Source: Mesostigma viride (lineage: Eukaryota; Streptophyta; Mesostigmatophyceae; Mesostigmatales; Mesostigmataceae). From it: a DNA stretch of 64,000 nucleotides. The notes beneath the pieces were generated by a model. That model was not told the DNA's origin. It ran no database searches and worked only from the letters and a program-made list of their open reading frames with translations. Position 1 is the stretch's first letter. Each line of letters starts with the position of its first letter. The DNA is taken from the NCBI GenBank assembly GCA_009746045.1, contig RPFO01000022.1:290001-354000 (forward strand), read 5' to 3'. Below, piece after piece: positions 54,401-64,000 of the stretch. A program made the position numbers and the translations under genes.

Positions 54401-56658
54401 CACGTAAGTGGCAGTGCCCAGGTGAGGGACAGAACTTGCGTTTTTTATAGTAGTTGTGCGCAGTAGTCGTGCCATGTGTGCACGGGCTTTGGGCACAAGC
54501 TCCCCATGGGCTTATCTTGCCAAATGAGATATGTTCGCTGGTCCTCTTTCTGATCGCTCTGGGTGCCACCTGTCCGATCGCTCAAACTTAAGTGCCACCT
54601 GTTTGTCCACGTTGCGTGCTGGTCTTATCCACGCAACGTCTTATTGCCTTTGCTTCCGGGCGCTTCCCGTTCAACCTACTCTTCCGCATTTCTGGGGCTC
54701 CCCGCCATCCTTGCCACATGCTATCGTGATCGTGATGAGCATGTGCATGCATGCCAATGGATTTGCTTTTGCACGCTACCCCCCCCCCCACACACACGTT
54801 TAAGATTGGGGTCCGGCCATCCCAGGGCTGCGAACTTAAACCTAAAATCAAATCCAGGGCTGACGATCTTAAAGTTGAGAGCTGTAGGCGATCTCAAACC
54901 TGATGCGGTATACCTGAGTACATAATCTATATCACATTCCACTGACCAGCGATTTGTACCTACTTTATGATCTTTTGCCCAAAAACAGCCCTGCGATCTT
55001 AAACCTGAAATTCCTAGATCCAGGGTCTCAAGATCTTAAGCCTGGGAATCTTGAATGTGTGTGTGGGGGGTGTACTGTTGCTAGGCTGTTAAACACGATG
55101 GATGTGGGTGCCACAATGAATGTGCTGTCTCTATACTTTCGCATTGTGTGACAACGCCTGTGCTGTAGAGTATGTCTCTTGTGCACGCCACCCTTGCCCC
55201 GCAGGCCGTTGTGATGATCTATATCTTCAACGCGACCCAGATCCGCCACCTGCAGATATTCCTGGACGAGAAAGTGTTCCCCCGGCTGCCCTATGTCGGG
55301 GAGTCGCTGCAGAAGGTGTTCGACAACATGATCAACTCCACCAAGGACAAGTACACGTCGGACGTGGGCACCGATGCCGTGCAGGTATGTTGCATGTTTA
55401 TGTTTGATGGAGGTGTACTGTTGTTTTGTGCAGGTGTACCGTACACTGTTGTTGTGCGGATATGCTGATGTTCAATGCAGGTATGCTGGTGTTGTGCATG
55501 CGCTTTGGCTGCAGTGCGGCTAGTGTGTGCCGTGTGCATCTTTTTTTTAATGATGTTGGTTGAATCGGATCAGATGATGGGGAAGTGTTTGCCAGTATCT
55601 CCCCCCCCCCCCCCCCCCAAGCCGCCTTTTTCCCTCATTAATTGACATCATGCCTCCAGACCGTTTGCCACGCGTGGTAGGGTCTAGAACCTGCCGCTTT
55701 TCCTGACACAGATGTGTCGACGAACTCCTTGTCAGAAACCGAGGTGGTTCAGGAAGCTGTTGCGGTCGATCCCTTCATTCATTCCCTTGCACGGGTAATT
55801 GTGTGGCAGACCAACTGAGGGCGGCAGCACCTTGGACACGGCGCAATGGAGGCGCTCACAGCATGTGCTGCCTCCGTAGACCCTGCATGGCCCCACTTGC
55901 GATCCATCAGCCACGGAACAGCAACGAAATGCTCTCACCATGCCCTGTTGCCCTTGACAGCTGGCCATGACATCGAATGTGGTTCCGGTATCTATTTAGA
56001 TGTTGGAGGCTCTAGTTTCTTGCACAAGTTCATGGGCTGATTCCACACATCCACTTCGCTTCTCGCCACCATTTCTGATCTCGCTTGTTCGTTTCAGATC
56101 TCGTGCATGCCTGTACCTCCCAAACCACACATCACTTTTGTTACCCATCCGCCCCCACCCCACCCTAACGCCGTCTCCCCCCCTGGCCCCCACCCACCCA
56201 CCCACCCACCCACCCACCCACCCACCCACCCACCCACCCACCCACCCACCCACCCACCCACCCACCCACCCACCCACCCACCCACCCACCCACCCACCCA
56301 CCCACCCACCCATGCACCCACCCACCCACCCACCCACCCACCCACCCACCCACCCACCCACCCACCCACCCACCCACCCACCCACCCACCCACCCACCCA
56401 CCCACCCACCCACCCACCCACCCACCCACCCACGAAACACACACACAGGCATCGGGCTTCAACCTCAAGTTTCTCTGGTCGCTCGTCATCTACGCCTTCC
56501 TGGCCATGTTCTCGCTATCCATCATCCAGACGACCGCGCGCAGCTGGCTGGTGCACGAGCAGCGGCGCCAGATGGCGGAGCTGGGGCTGCTGGAGGAGTT
56601 GGACGCGTCGTCGCGCGACGGCAGCCACAACGCCAATAAGAAGAAGAAGAAGCACTGA
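48459..56658 (+). CDS. KMS1: KMS1/VMP1 family ER membrane protein (VTT domain)
   Basis: Eight exons, all phases agree: 48459-48501, 48733-48941, 50876-50954, 51941-52255, 52885-53039, 53986-54102, 55205-55384, 56449-56658; 435 residues, close to plant KMS1 and animal VMP1. Motifs: [38 protein letters not shown] (across intron 3), [66 protein letters not shown]. Several hydrophobic helices fit a polytopic ER protein. In animals VMP1 is a phospholipid scramblase needed for autophagosome formation and ER contacts, and in plants KMS1 keeps the early secretory pathway intact. The tail is basic and ends KKKKKH, which fits a KKxx ER-retrieval signal. The motif with CGRTDLK is the plant-type variant. 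The intron-2 donor (GTCCGA) is weak, but the joined protein aligns without a gap. Confidence 0.94.
50126..50842. repeat. (CACT)n/(CGCT)n microsatellite
   Basis: Over 700 bp of CACT units with interspersed CGCT; the right third becomes alternating CACG/CGCT. It lies in intron 2 of the KMS1/VMP1 gene and ends about 30 nt before acceptor 50875. Long Leu-Thr-His-Ser open frames are artefacts. Confidence 0.97.
51094..51129. repeat. (TTA)n microsatellite
   Basis: Short trinucleotide run in intron 3 of the KMS1/VMP1 gene. Confidence 0.9.
56189..56432. repeat. (CCCA)n microsatellite, about 60 copies
   Basis: Nearly perfect tetranucleotide array with one CATG interruption, in the last intron of the KMS1/VMP1 gene, ending about 16 nt upstream of acceptor 56448. 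Val-Gly-Gly-Trp and Thr-His-Pro-Pro frames are artefacts. Confidence 0.97.
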
Positions 56659-58191
56659 TGATGCGAGTGCGGGCCTGCTTACAGGCGAAGAAGTTAAGGC
56701 ACTGGTGAAGCAAGCACAGGCCTCTCCTCCGCGGTGGAAGGGGAGAAGCACAGAGCGGGCATGCAGTCGCCCAAAGGGGGGGCACGAGGGAAGAGCAAAA
56801 CACGACGTCATCAAGCGATTGCGTCGATGAAGGGGAAGGAGTACAGGCATTGATGCATGAAACATGTGCCCCAAGTGCCATCCACGAGGGAGTAGGAGCA
56901 CTGGTGACTCCAGCTTGCGCTTTCAGGGTTAAGGAGGAGACGCACGTGGGCTGGGAAGAGCGGGCCCTGCCAGGGGTATGTGATCTAGGTGGGTGGACAC
57001 GCAGGCGGGGCCGTTGGTGCAGGAATGCTGAGCGAGCCGCTGAAGATCGAGCGCGCCATGATGGCCGAGTCGGTGTTGTTGGAAGAGGATGCAGAGTTTG
57101 TGGCCCATGGAGGCGGCGGCTGTATGGAGGGGGTATGGATGGCCAGAGAAGGAGCGCCGACGCTGAAATCGGAGGCGCTGATGTTGTGAAATCGGAGGCG
57201 GCCAAGTTTAGGCGCGTGAAGGCGACCAAGGAGCGCGGCGACATGGGAACGTACCCGCTGCGGTCTGACGTGGCAGCATGAGAAGAGGGGCGATGGGTAA
57301 CGAGGGGATGTTGAACGAGAGCGCGTGGCACATGCAGGTCTGGGGGCAGGGGGTGGGACGCGCGGGGAGCGTGTGCGGTGTTTTGTGTGCGCTGTAAAAG
57401 GCGCCGTGCACCGGGTGGCTAAGAGGAGCATGCAATCCAGAACGAATAAAACAAGTGGCGGGATGAGCAGCGACTTGTGGAAGGGAGAAGTGTTTCAGGG
57501 GATTATGTGGCAATAGGACCATATTCGTGTCCATGCCTAGGAGCGTCTTTGATGGAAAATTTCGGCTCTACTTTTTGGCGGAATAGCTGGTTGGGAGGGA
57601 GCGTGAGATTGGCCATGTAGGACGCTGGAGCCTGCGCCAGAAGTCAGCGTATCACCAGCATGGGTTCGCCCAGCCGGCCAGCCCTGACACGCTTGGACAA
57701 TTCATGGCGCGATAGTAACCGGTGTTTCATAGGGGGCCTTGTGCATGCGCCATTGCATATTTTGCATCATTGTCCATGGTGGATGGCCGCAGTACCCTGG
57801 TTGTCAAGGAAGGCCACAGAGGACCGCGTTCCATGGTCCTTTCCGCAGGGTGCCTGCAGACTTTTAAGCGTTTTGCCTGGCGTGCCAGTAGTTGGTGTTA
57901 ACAGGGTTTTTAACAGGACTGGTCAGCCACTGCATCGAGAAGTGCTGAAGGCTGTAATGAAGCAAGCAGCGCCGTATGGCCAGGCCATTGTGTCCACTAC
58001 TTGGGGAGAGCTTGTCATTCGGTGGACAAACATGAAGGTTTGCAACTAGTGACCATGCTCCATGCTAAGCATGATGTACTATGACATGCATGCGGGGGAT
58101 CGACTTGTCTAGAGCTTTGTGATTTGTCAATGGACTGACTTCACTGTCTTCACTGTCCAATTTTGTGATATAGCGGATCCCACAGCATTAC
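56659..58191. other. 3' region of the KMS1/VMP1 gene and intergenic
   Basis: No convincing gene. TGTAA, the usual green-algal poly(A) signal, occurs near 57,393 and 57,950 but neither is close enough to assign. An open frame at 57,660-58,049 (129 codons) has no recognisable domain. Confidence 0.45.
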
Positions 58192-58350
58192 CTTATTAAA
58201 CTCGTGCTCCCGACACACGGAGTTTTAACCCTGATGAATGGATGGATGGACAAACAATCCTACCAGTTCTATTGTATCTATCTCATGCCTAATTAAACTA
58301 ACAAGCGGCCAAGGGACATGCCATGTAGCAGGTTTTTGGACTAGCTGTGA
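58192..58350 (-). mobile_element. 5'-truncated LINE 3' end, minus strand
   Basis: Reverse complement of a sequence similar to 60,150-60,275: CATCCATCCATTCATC, then AACTCCGTG, a degraded hairpin (TGTC in place of the CAAC loop) and GGGAGCACGAGTTTAAT. It keeps the subgroup-II 3' end although the loop has changed. Confidence 0.6.
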
Positions 58351-58356
58351 ACATAT

Positions 58357-58916
58357 CAAAGAGACAACCAGCGCAGGCCAGAAATCGGGAGAATCCGGAC
58401 CATGGTAGCTCGAGCCTGCCGTTATCTTTTCCGCGTTTTCGAGTCGTTCAGGATGATGAAGATGAATGGTGATGGAAATGTGTATCCTTGTGCATTGAAA
58501 TTATGGCTGGCTTACGTGTGGAGCGACTAGATGACCTAGACGGTGGGGCCGGAAACAGCATGCTTGATCAGGGCGTGTGTTTCGAGCCTAACTGGCCGGG
58601 AGTGTCTAGTGGTGAGCACCATTGCTGCGATCGCTCTCCCACCATTTACGAGGAAATACCCGCAAATGGAAAACCACTGAAAAGGTCTAGCTAGTCAGTC
58701 ATCACGTTAGCCATGCCATGATTCCAAACGTCCAAGAAACTGCACACGGTGCAAAGGCAAAAAGCCGGAGGACAGCACTTTCAAATGTGCGGCGGGAACC
58801 AAAAGCCCACGGATGCCAGAAAACATCGTGTTGCGGCAGCGACGCGACGATGTGGACAACGAATCCAGTGCCAAGCTCGGAACGGCCGCAAAGGAGATCT
58901 GGCATCACATATATGT
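58357..58916 (-). mobile_element. Dispersed repeat P, copy 3
   Basis: Near-identical reverse complement of 39,868-40,431, truncated at about 58,916 on its 5' side. Both the 68-codon antisense frame and the flanking non-coding parts are conserved, so the copies are recent. Confidence 0.8.
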
Positions 58917-59049
58917 TTAAAATTATAATTACTTACATCAGAGTGAAGGCATGCACCCAATTATAACCAAAGCTACCAAGAGATACCACAGTACAAAATA
59001 GCTACAAGCCGCGCGGCATGGGACACTCCACACCGTGGAACGAAGTAAA

Positions 59050-60275
59050 ACAGCCTAATTAATGTGCTGCGCCGCAAAGTCAGCCCGCGTGCGGTGGAGC
59101 TCGCAAGATGTGATCGATCAGCCATAGCCCGGGCAAGCGCTACCGAAAGGCGTTGGCGCCAGTACAACGTCCAGGTCCGCACCGACCTAAAGGGGCCCGC
59201 TGGCCCTCCAGTCCAGGCGCCGGCAACATTCCGAAGAAGCCGGCGGTCAGGGTCCTGGCCATGGCCCCGGACTCCTCCAAGATGCAAATTAAGGGCACCA
59301 CACGATGGTGCCCGACGTACGTTGCGCCATGTTTAGGCCGTGGGCTTGGCCCACTCAGCCCGCAGCTAGTAGGGCACCTAGCTCGCACCAACCAGGTAGA
59401 CACCTCACGTGGCCCCCCCGCGGGACTGCGCGCCCAGCTCAGCCTGGCCGGCACCTCCTGACGTGGGCCGGGCCCGGCCCGTGATGCTAGACGCCGCATG
59501 GCCCGCACCTTCAAAGAACAACTAGTAGAGGACATGGGGGGCCTAGGCCTCTCCGTGATTTGGAAAAAGATGATGGACAAGGCCAAGTGGGCCCAGGTCA
59601 AAGAGGACCATGCACGAGCCCCCCCCCCGTGGGGAAGCGCCCGCGTGTGCTAACATACGGGAAGCACGCCAGACAGGTCCCCTAGGGTAGAGTTGATGTT
59701 GATAGATTCTGATCAGGCACTCCGCAAAGGTGAAAACCTTTGCGTTCAGTGCCGGGCCGCGGAAAACGCGGAAAACGCGATCTGCAAATGAATCCGACCG
59801 GAATCGAACTGGGGACCTCTCGCACCAATTTTGCTGACTATAGGACGGACGTCTCCGGTTACCATGGCATCGCCAACTTACACCTACAGTCATCCGCAAA
59901 AGTTCTCCTGTCCGGGGAGTGATGCAAGCCTTTCGGATTTGGTACTAGATAAATCACTCGAGATCTGTGTGTAGGAGTACTACACACGTGTCTGCACGCG
60001 AGACTTGTTCAGTCTCGCACCGTGAGACGGGCTGAACACGGCTGAATCCTTCTTTAGAAGGGGGCGTAGCCGGTACTATTGAAATCAGCCAAGCGTATAT
60101 TCTGATCAGGCACTCCGCAAAGGTTGATAGATGTTTGTAGATAGCTGTTGTAGATAGATTAGACCGGTAAGACTGTTTGCACCCATCCATCCATCCATCG
60201 GGGTTAATGCTCCGTGACTCCCCAACGGGAGCATGCACGAGTCTAATGAACTAACTAATTAATTAATTCACTCCC
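59050..60275 (+). mobile_element. LINE 3' portion with ORF2 C-terminal remnant
   Basis: Plus-strand fragment. Broken frames carry KMQIKGTTRWCPTYVAP and MARTFKEQLVEDMGGLGL followed by WKKMMDKAKWAQVKEDHA, ending at stop 59,652. The W-K-K and K-W-x-x-V spacing recalls the end of LINE ORF2 proteins. The 3' UTR is interrupted by a 367-bp insertion (59,732-60,098), then ends with hairpin GTGACTCCCCAACGGGAG (60,214-60,231) and a TTAA-type tail to about 60,270. Confidence 0.58.
59706..60124. mobile_element. 367-bp insertion flanked by 26-bp direct repeats
   Basis: A perfect 26-bp sequence (starting ATTCTGATCAGGCACTCC) occurs at 59,706-59,731 and 60,099-60,124. The flanks join smoothly if one copy and the 367 bp between are removed, as expected of a target-site duplication. 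The insert contains on its minus strand a tRNA-like stretch (about 59,850-59,785) with AGTTCGATTCC, a good B-box, preceded by an A-box-like TAGTCAGCAAAATTGG. It may be a SINE or a tRNA-bearing retro-insert. A full tRNA cloverleaf is not present. Confidence 0.65.
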
Positions 60276-60546
60276 TCTCTCTTGCTTGGACTGTTATGCT
60301 GAACAAGAAGAGGTGGCAGACGATTGTCCAGGCTCACACACAAGCCGGCCCCTGTGGGCAAGCCCCCTCCCCCCAGAAGGAAGGGGCGCGTAGGAGAGTA
60401 GCGCTAGTAGTTAGGGTTTTCTAGATTAGCTTAGAGTTAGCTTAGTTCGGTTTCGCGGCTTCGCCCACCTCCATCCATCCAGCAAGGGAATATGTGCTAC
60501 ATGATCTCCCAACGGAGTCATGTTATAATGTAATTATTTAATTTTT
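60276..60546 (+). mobile_element. 5'-truncated LINE 3' end abutting a TTAA tail
   Basis: Starts right after the tail of the preceding element with an ORF end NKKRWQTIVQAHTQAGPCG (compare 42,020-41,930 minus), stop, 3' UTR, then hairpin ATGATCTCCCAACGGAGTCA (60,501-60,520) and an AT-rich tail. Subgroup-I 3' end. Confidence 0.66.
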
Positions 60547-60561
60547 TGACACGCAAATTCT

Positions 60562-62762
60562 TACTTAACCCTTAAACCGTCTTGACTGGGACCACGAGAA
60601 CGGACTGAGTTGACCTATCTTTGCAAACACGCTAGTATCAAGCCCAATAACATTTTCTGGCCCACCCTTGTATCCAAGCATGCTTTTATATCAAGTTTTG
60701 ATGGGGTCATGTTGTTGGTCACATTTCCATGCTCCAAGGGTGCTATAAATAGCATGCCCCCCAAGGGGGTACAAAAAAAAAAGGGTATGAGACCTATACC
60801 ATGCAATATAAACCATTTATACAAATCAGTTGGGCTTGGCCCTTCAAAGGTAGTTTGCTATACTCACAGGCATGGCATAGATGCACTCACATCATGAAAT
60901 GGCAGAGAGCTGCCTACCACAGCTAGCAAAATGCCCAAAATAACTCAGTCCGTTATAACGGCCCCAGTTTTTAGGGTGTGTTTCGCTAGCACTACCGTAT
61001 AGTTTCTTTGTGGCAACCTGGCCAACATCATCATAAACAACCACAAATGCATCCAAATGCACAGCCCCAGCATACAGAGCTACTGCCATTCTATGCATTG
61101 GGTATAAAGCTTGTGCAATCAACCATACGCACACGGACGGTCGCAAGGAGGAGGCATAGCAAGGTGGAGATTACTAGTGCAGCAAAGGTATAAAAAAGCA
61201 CCCCTAAAGTGTTGTCAATGATGAGAAAAACAAATGGTTTAAGCTGGACATGCTGCCATGCCAGCAGGGTCATGTTTCTAGCTTGCAAGGAGCACACAAC
61301 AAGAAGCTAGCAAGACATGAAGTGGTGCAGAAAGCTTGCCATGGAAACACTACTTTCGACCTGCATGAGCGAGGGATAATCACCTTGGTATTACATATAT
61401 CTTATCCATGAACGACCCCGACCGTGTTCTCACCACCATGAGGCTAATATTGGCTGAACGGAAGTGAATATGGGCTAAAATCTGCCCGACATTGGCGTAC
61501 ACCAACCAATTGACAAGCCTGTGCAAAGAAGCAGCAAACCACAAAAAAACGATTACAAACCTTCTAGTACAAGCCTACGAACAAGTGCCAAACGTTAAAC
61601 TATATATACTGGGTTCTTACAAGACGCCAGCGCTCAAATACGTACCAGCTGGAGACCGGACGTTACCTTGCTTGCGGGAGCCAGCACCCCCACATTGTAG
61701 ATGTATCCACCGCGGCTTTTTTCAACACGCCACTAACCACAAATGCTAAAAACAATTTATATATTGCATCAGTGCGCAAACAAATGGACTTTCGCTGCGA
61801 TTAATGACGTAGCCCTGGCATGCTCATCGCCTGGCCGCCCTAACGAGCTGCCGCAAGGAAAAATTGCTCCGAAGCCTACATTCGCATTTCTATCTGTTCC
61901 GCAGCTAGGTATGCAGCATGTTTATGACATAAATAATATTTCCACAAAATTTCAGCGCAATCTGATCATCCGTGCTCCTGCCCCAATCATCTTTTGCTTC
62001 GCCATAGCCGGAATATTGCATGCACGACAAAATTATTTTTATGCACGTCGTCTTCGTTCGACCATGGTACCCCCCTGGACTTGCAAGCGCGTAGCACCCT
62101 GGCCAAGTGTCCGATGGACGGTCTGAGAAGTGCTGCGGATAGGCCACGTGGCCAGCTTTCAGGATCCGTCGAGTTGACCGTTAAATTCAAAGTGGCGCGG
62201 CGCCCAGTTCTGCCACAAACTCGGTCCGTTTACACCCTCCGCATTGGAAGTTTGTTATTATGGGTCAATTTTTGCCGTATTTGCATTACGAATAACCCTG
62301 GATGGTTTGTTGGGGAGCCAGTTAGAGTCCCGGGTTTTTATTATTTAATTAAAACCTTTTGTTTGTTTGTTTGTCCTACAGCCGTTCAAGGCACATGGGT
62401 ACTTATTTAATTAATAAATTTCTTTTGTTTGTTTGGTAGATATCGTACACGCCGTCCCCAATTCGGCCGGCAATCCGGCCCGGCGGCCCCCCTTCGGCGG
62501 CCATAGGCTAGAGTCAGTGGAGGTCAGTGATACCCAGAGCCCACATGAGTTAATTAATTAATTTTGTTTGTTTGTTTGTTGAGTCCAGTCCTCAGCCCCC
62601 GGAGTTAATTAATTAATTTTCTTTTGTTTTTTTTATGGTTTTCAGCCAGAACATTTTCCAGAAGCTAATTATTTAGTTAGAACTTCCAATGCGGGCGGTG
62701 TAAATGGTCCCAGTTCGACTGGGACCATTATAACGGACCCGTGACGATTTAAGGGTTAAGTA
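60562..62762. mobile_element. 2.2-kb unit bounded by 20-bp inverted repeats
   Basis: Left end TACTTAACCCTTAAACCGTC (60,562-60,581). The right end reads, in reverse complement, the same with one change (62,743-62,762). TA flanks both ends, as for Tc1/mariner-like target duplications. Subterminal words (GACTGGGACC, GTCCGTTATAA) recur inside. No transposase frame was recognised; internal frames are short. It could be a non-autonomous DNA transposon. Confidence 0.5.
62341..62637. repeat. Four compound TTAA-TTTG microsatellites
   Basis: Short TTAATTAAT runs each followed by TTTGTTTG-like runs begin near 62,342, 62,402, 62,549 and 62,604. They sit inside the 2.2-kb inverted-repeat unit. They resemble LINE tails but lack the CTCC-CAAC-GGAG hairpin. 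Confidence 0.75.
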
Positions 62763-62933
62763 CTGACTGGCTGACAGGGTGCCCGCCGCCCCCACGGGAA
62801 CAGGTGGTTGCGGGGCAAACAGTTGGTGTCGCAGCGCCAACCATGGACATCTTTGGGAGACGTCCACTATTCAGTTCTCCACGATCCTCCAATTACGGGG
62901 ACACAAGACTAATTACTAAATGGCTGTCACGCA

Positions 62934-64000
62934 AGCCACGAGCCACGAGGTAGCCATGGCTGATGACGGCGGAGCTCATAACTTTCACGTTTGAGCACCG
63001 AATTCAGCCGTGGATATCACTATCGCTTCGTCTTTCTAAGACGCACATGCTGATATAATTTTCCGAATCTAAAACGCAACATATCACGAGCAAACGCCTG
63101 TCGACGCAACGCAGTTTGGCGGATGCGCTCGCCCATGAAAATGCGGCAGCTGCGGCTGCAGCTTTGCCAGCTCCGGCAGGCAGCGGTGACACTAGTAGTC
63201 GTGCACTGGTGGTCGCCCAGCAACCTCCCGGGCTCAATGCCTCGCCATCGGCATCTCCTGACCCTAAACGCGCCCGCTCCGCCGACAAAACAGGAGGGTC
63301 TTCACGCCCCTCGGAACCGCGCTGTCGGCTCCAACCTTTCCAGGTCGATGATCACGACTGGACCAACATGTCTCCGGCCGATGCTCTGCTCTGCATCTTC
63401 CTCGGGGACTACGCCTCGCTTTACGACCTGTGCCTCCATCTCCACGACAACAATCGCCTCCTCCTCCCGGACGGCCGCCGATGGAACTGACATCCGCCTG
63501 CTGTTCGGGTGCCCTCGCCCCCAACTCCAGCACGCCATCCTCAACTCCCTTCTCCAGCGCTCTGATGGCGAGATCTGGGCTCCATCCATCTTCGCCCCCA
63601 CCCTCCGTTCCATCCTCATGGAAGCCTTTCAGCAGCACGTGACCCCCCTTGCTGCTGACGTCGCAGCAATGGGTGGTCCGCTAGCTGGCTGCTGAACTTC
63701 CTCACCTCACCGCCACCTCCACTGCCATTTCCGCCTCCACTGCCGACATCAAAGCCCAGCTCCTCGACCTCGACCTACGCCTTCAAGCCACCGCCACCGC
63801 CCTTGAGAGCTTGCATGACACCGTCGGCCTCACCGCCCAGGCGGTGAAGGACATCGCCGCCCAGCCGGCGCCTGCTGGCCCGGCCGGCGATGCTCCCTCC
63901 ACCTGGGCGGACTTGCTTAATTAAGCAGCACACCACCGGCTCCGCCACCTCCACCATCTCGGCACAACTCAAGCAACAAGCCCTCGGCCTTCGCGAGGAA
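62934..64000 (+). mobile_element. ORF1 non-LTR retroelement, copy E (runs off right edge)
   Basis: The 5' leader matches copies A and B, with the CGTCTTTCTAAGACG hairpin (63,029-63,043) and GATATAATTTT. The ORF1 start codon is ACG where A and B have ATG (position about 63,091). Homologous frames 63,116-63,490 and on to 64,000 contain a frameshift near 63,485 and a stop near 63,694, so it is a degenerate copy. It continues past the window. Confidence 0.74.

Noticed and set aside
55996-56489. Val-Gly-Gly-Trp ORFs on the minus strand
   Set aside because: CCCA microsatellite artefact.
57660-58049. 129-codon plus-strand ORF
   Set aside because: No recognisable domain, splice link or repeat; the length is compatible with chance.
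59785-59870. Functional tRNA gene on the minus strand
   Set aside because: A- and B-box-like words are present but no anticodon arm or clean acceptor and T stems; better seen as a tRNA-derived remnant.

Overview
This 64-kb window reads as nuclear DNA of a green alga (Chlorophyta). The genes are intron-rich, GC-rich and GT-AG spliced. They are embedded in very long simple repeats. One is a huge secreted/membrane gene of the SEA-like, poly-proline and TSP/EGF type typical of green-algal extracellular-matrix proteins, and another is a plant-type KMS1/VMP1. I cannot name the species from sequence alone. All gene models below come from reading frames, splice-site phase and recognisable motifs; no search was run.

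Layout. (1) About 0.2-11.6 kb, minus strand: a CCR4-like deadenylase (EEP superfamily) whose 3' end runs off the left edge. A glutamine-rich exon (10113-11616) can be spliced onto it in phase. Its introns hold a CCCCT-type array, a 16-bp array, an about 800-bp 9-bp array and a 78-bp array. (2) 13.6-32.1 kb, plus strand: one very large gene encoding an about 2,800-residue protein: signal peptide, I9-like prodomain, subtilisin-type S8 catalytic domain, beta-rich domain, PPC-like domain, poly-proline stalk, SEA-like segments, TSP1/EGF-like modules, one membrane span and an acidic cytoplasmic tail. A 47-bp minisatellite repeats its first 5' splice site twelve times. (3) 33.4-45 kb: a retroelement island. 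It holds several ORF1-only, L1-like non-LTR elements (two head to head, one chimeric, some 5'-truncated), fragments of RT-bearing elements, and a 3'-terminal hairpin CTCC-CAAC-GGAG shared by most of them, followed by (TTAA)n-like tails. (4) 45.2-47.2 kb, minus strand: a two-exon gene for a disordered proline-rich protein with a possible signal peptide and a 19-residue C-terminal repeat. (5) 48.5-56.7 kb, plus strand: a complete eight-exon KMS1/VMP1 homologue (435 residues), divergent from gene 4, with (CACT)n and (CCCA)n arrays lying just upstream of splice acceptors. (6) 58.2-64 kb: a second retroelement island with 5'-truncated LINE ends, a 367-bp insertion flanked by perfect 26-bp direct repeats, a 2.2-kb unit bounded by 20-bp inverted repeats, and the 5' end of another ORF1 element leaving the right edge.

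The host genes serve mRNA turnover (CCR4-like), the cell surface or extracellular matrix (membrane-anchored subtilase) and ER lipid/autophagy function (KMS1/VMP1). They show no operon-like relation. The two points most worth follow-up are the family of ORF1-only elements sharing a 3' hairpin with RT-bearing LINE fragments (a HAL1-like, trans-mobilised system) and the minisatellite that multiplies a splice donor inside the subtilase active-site region.
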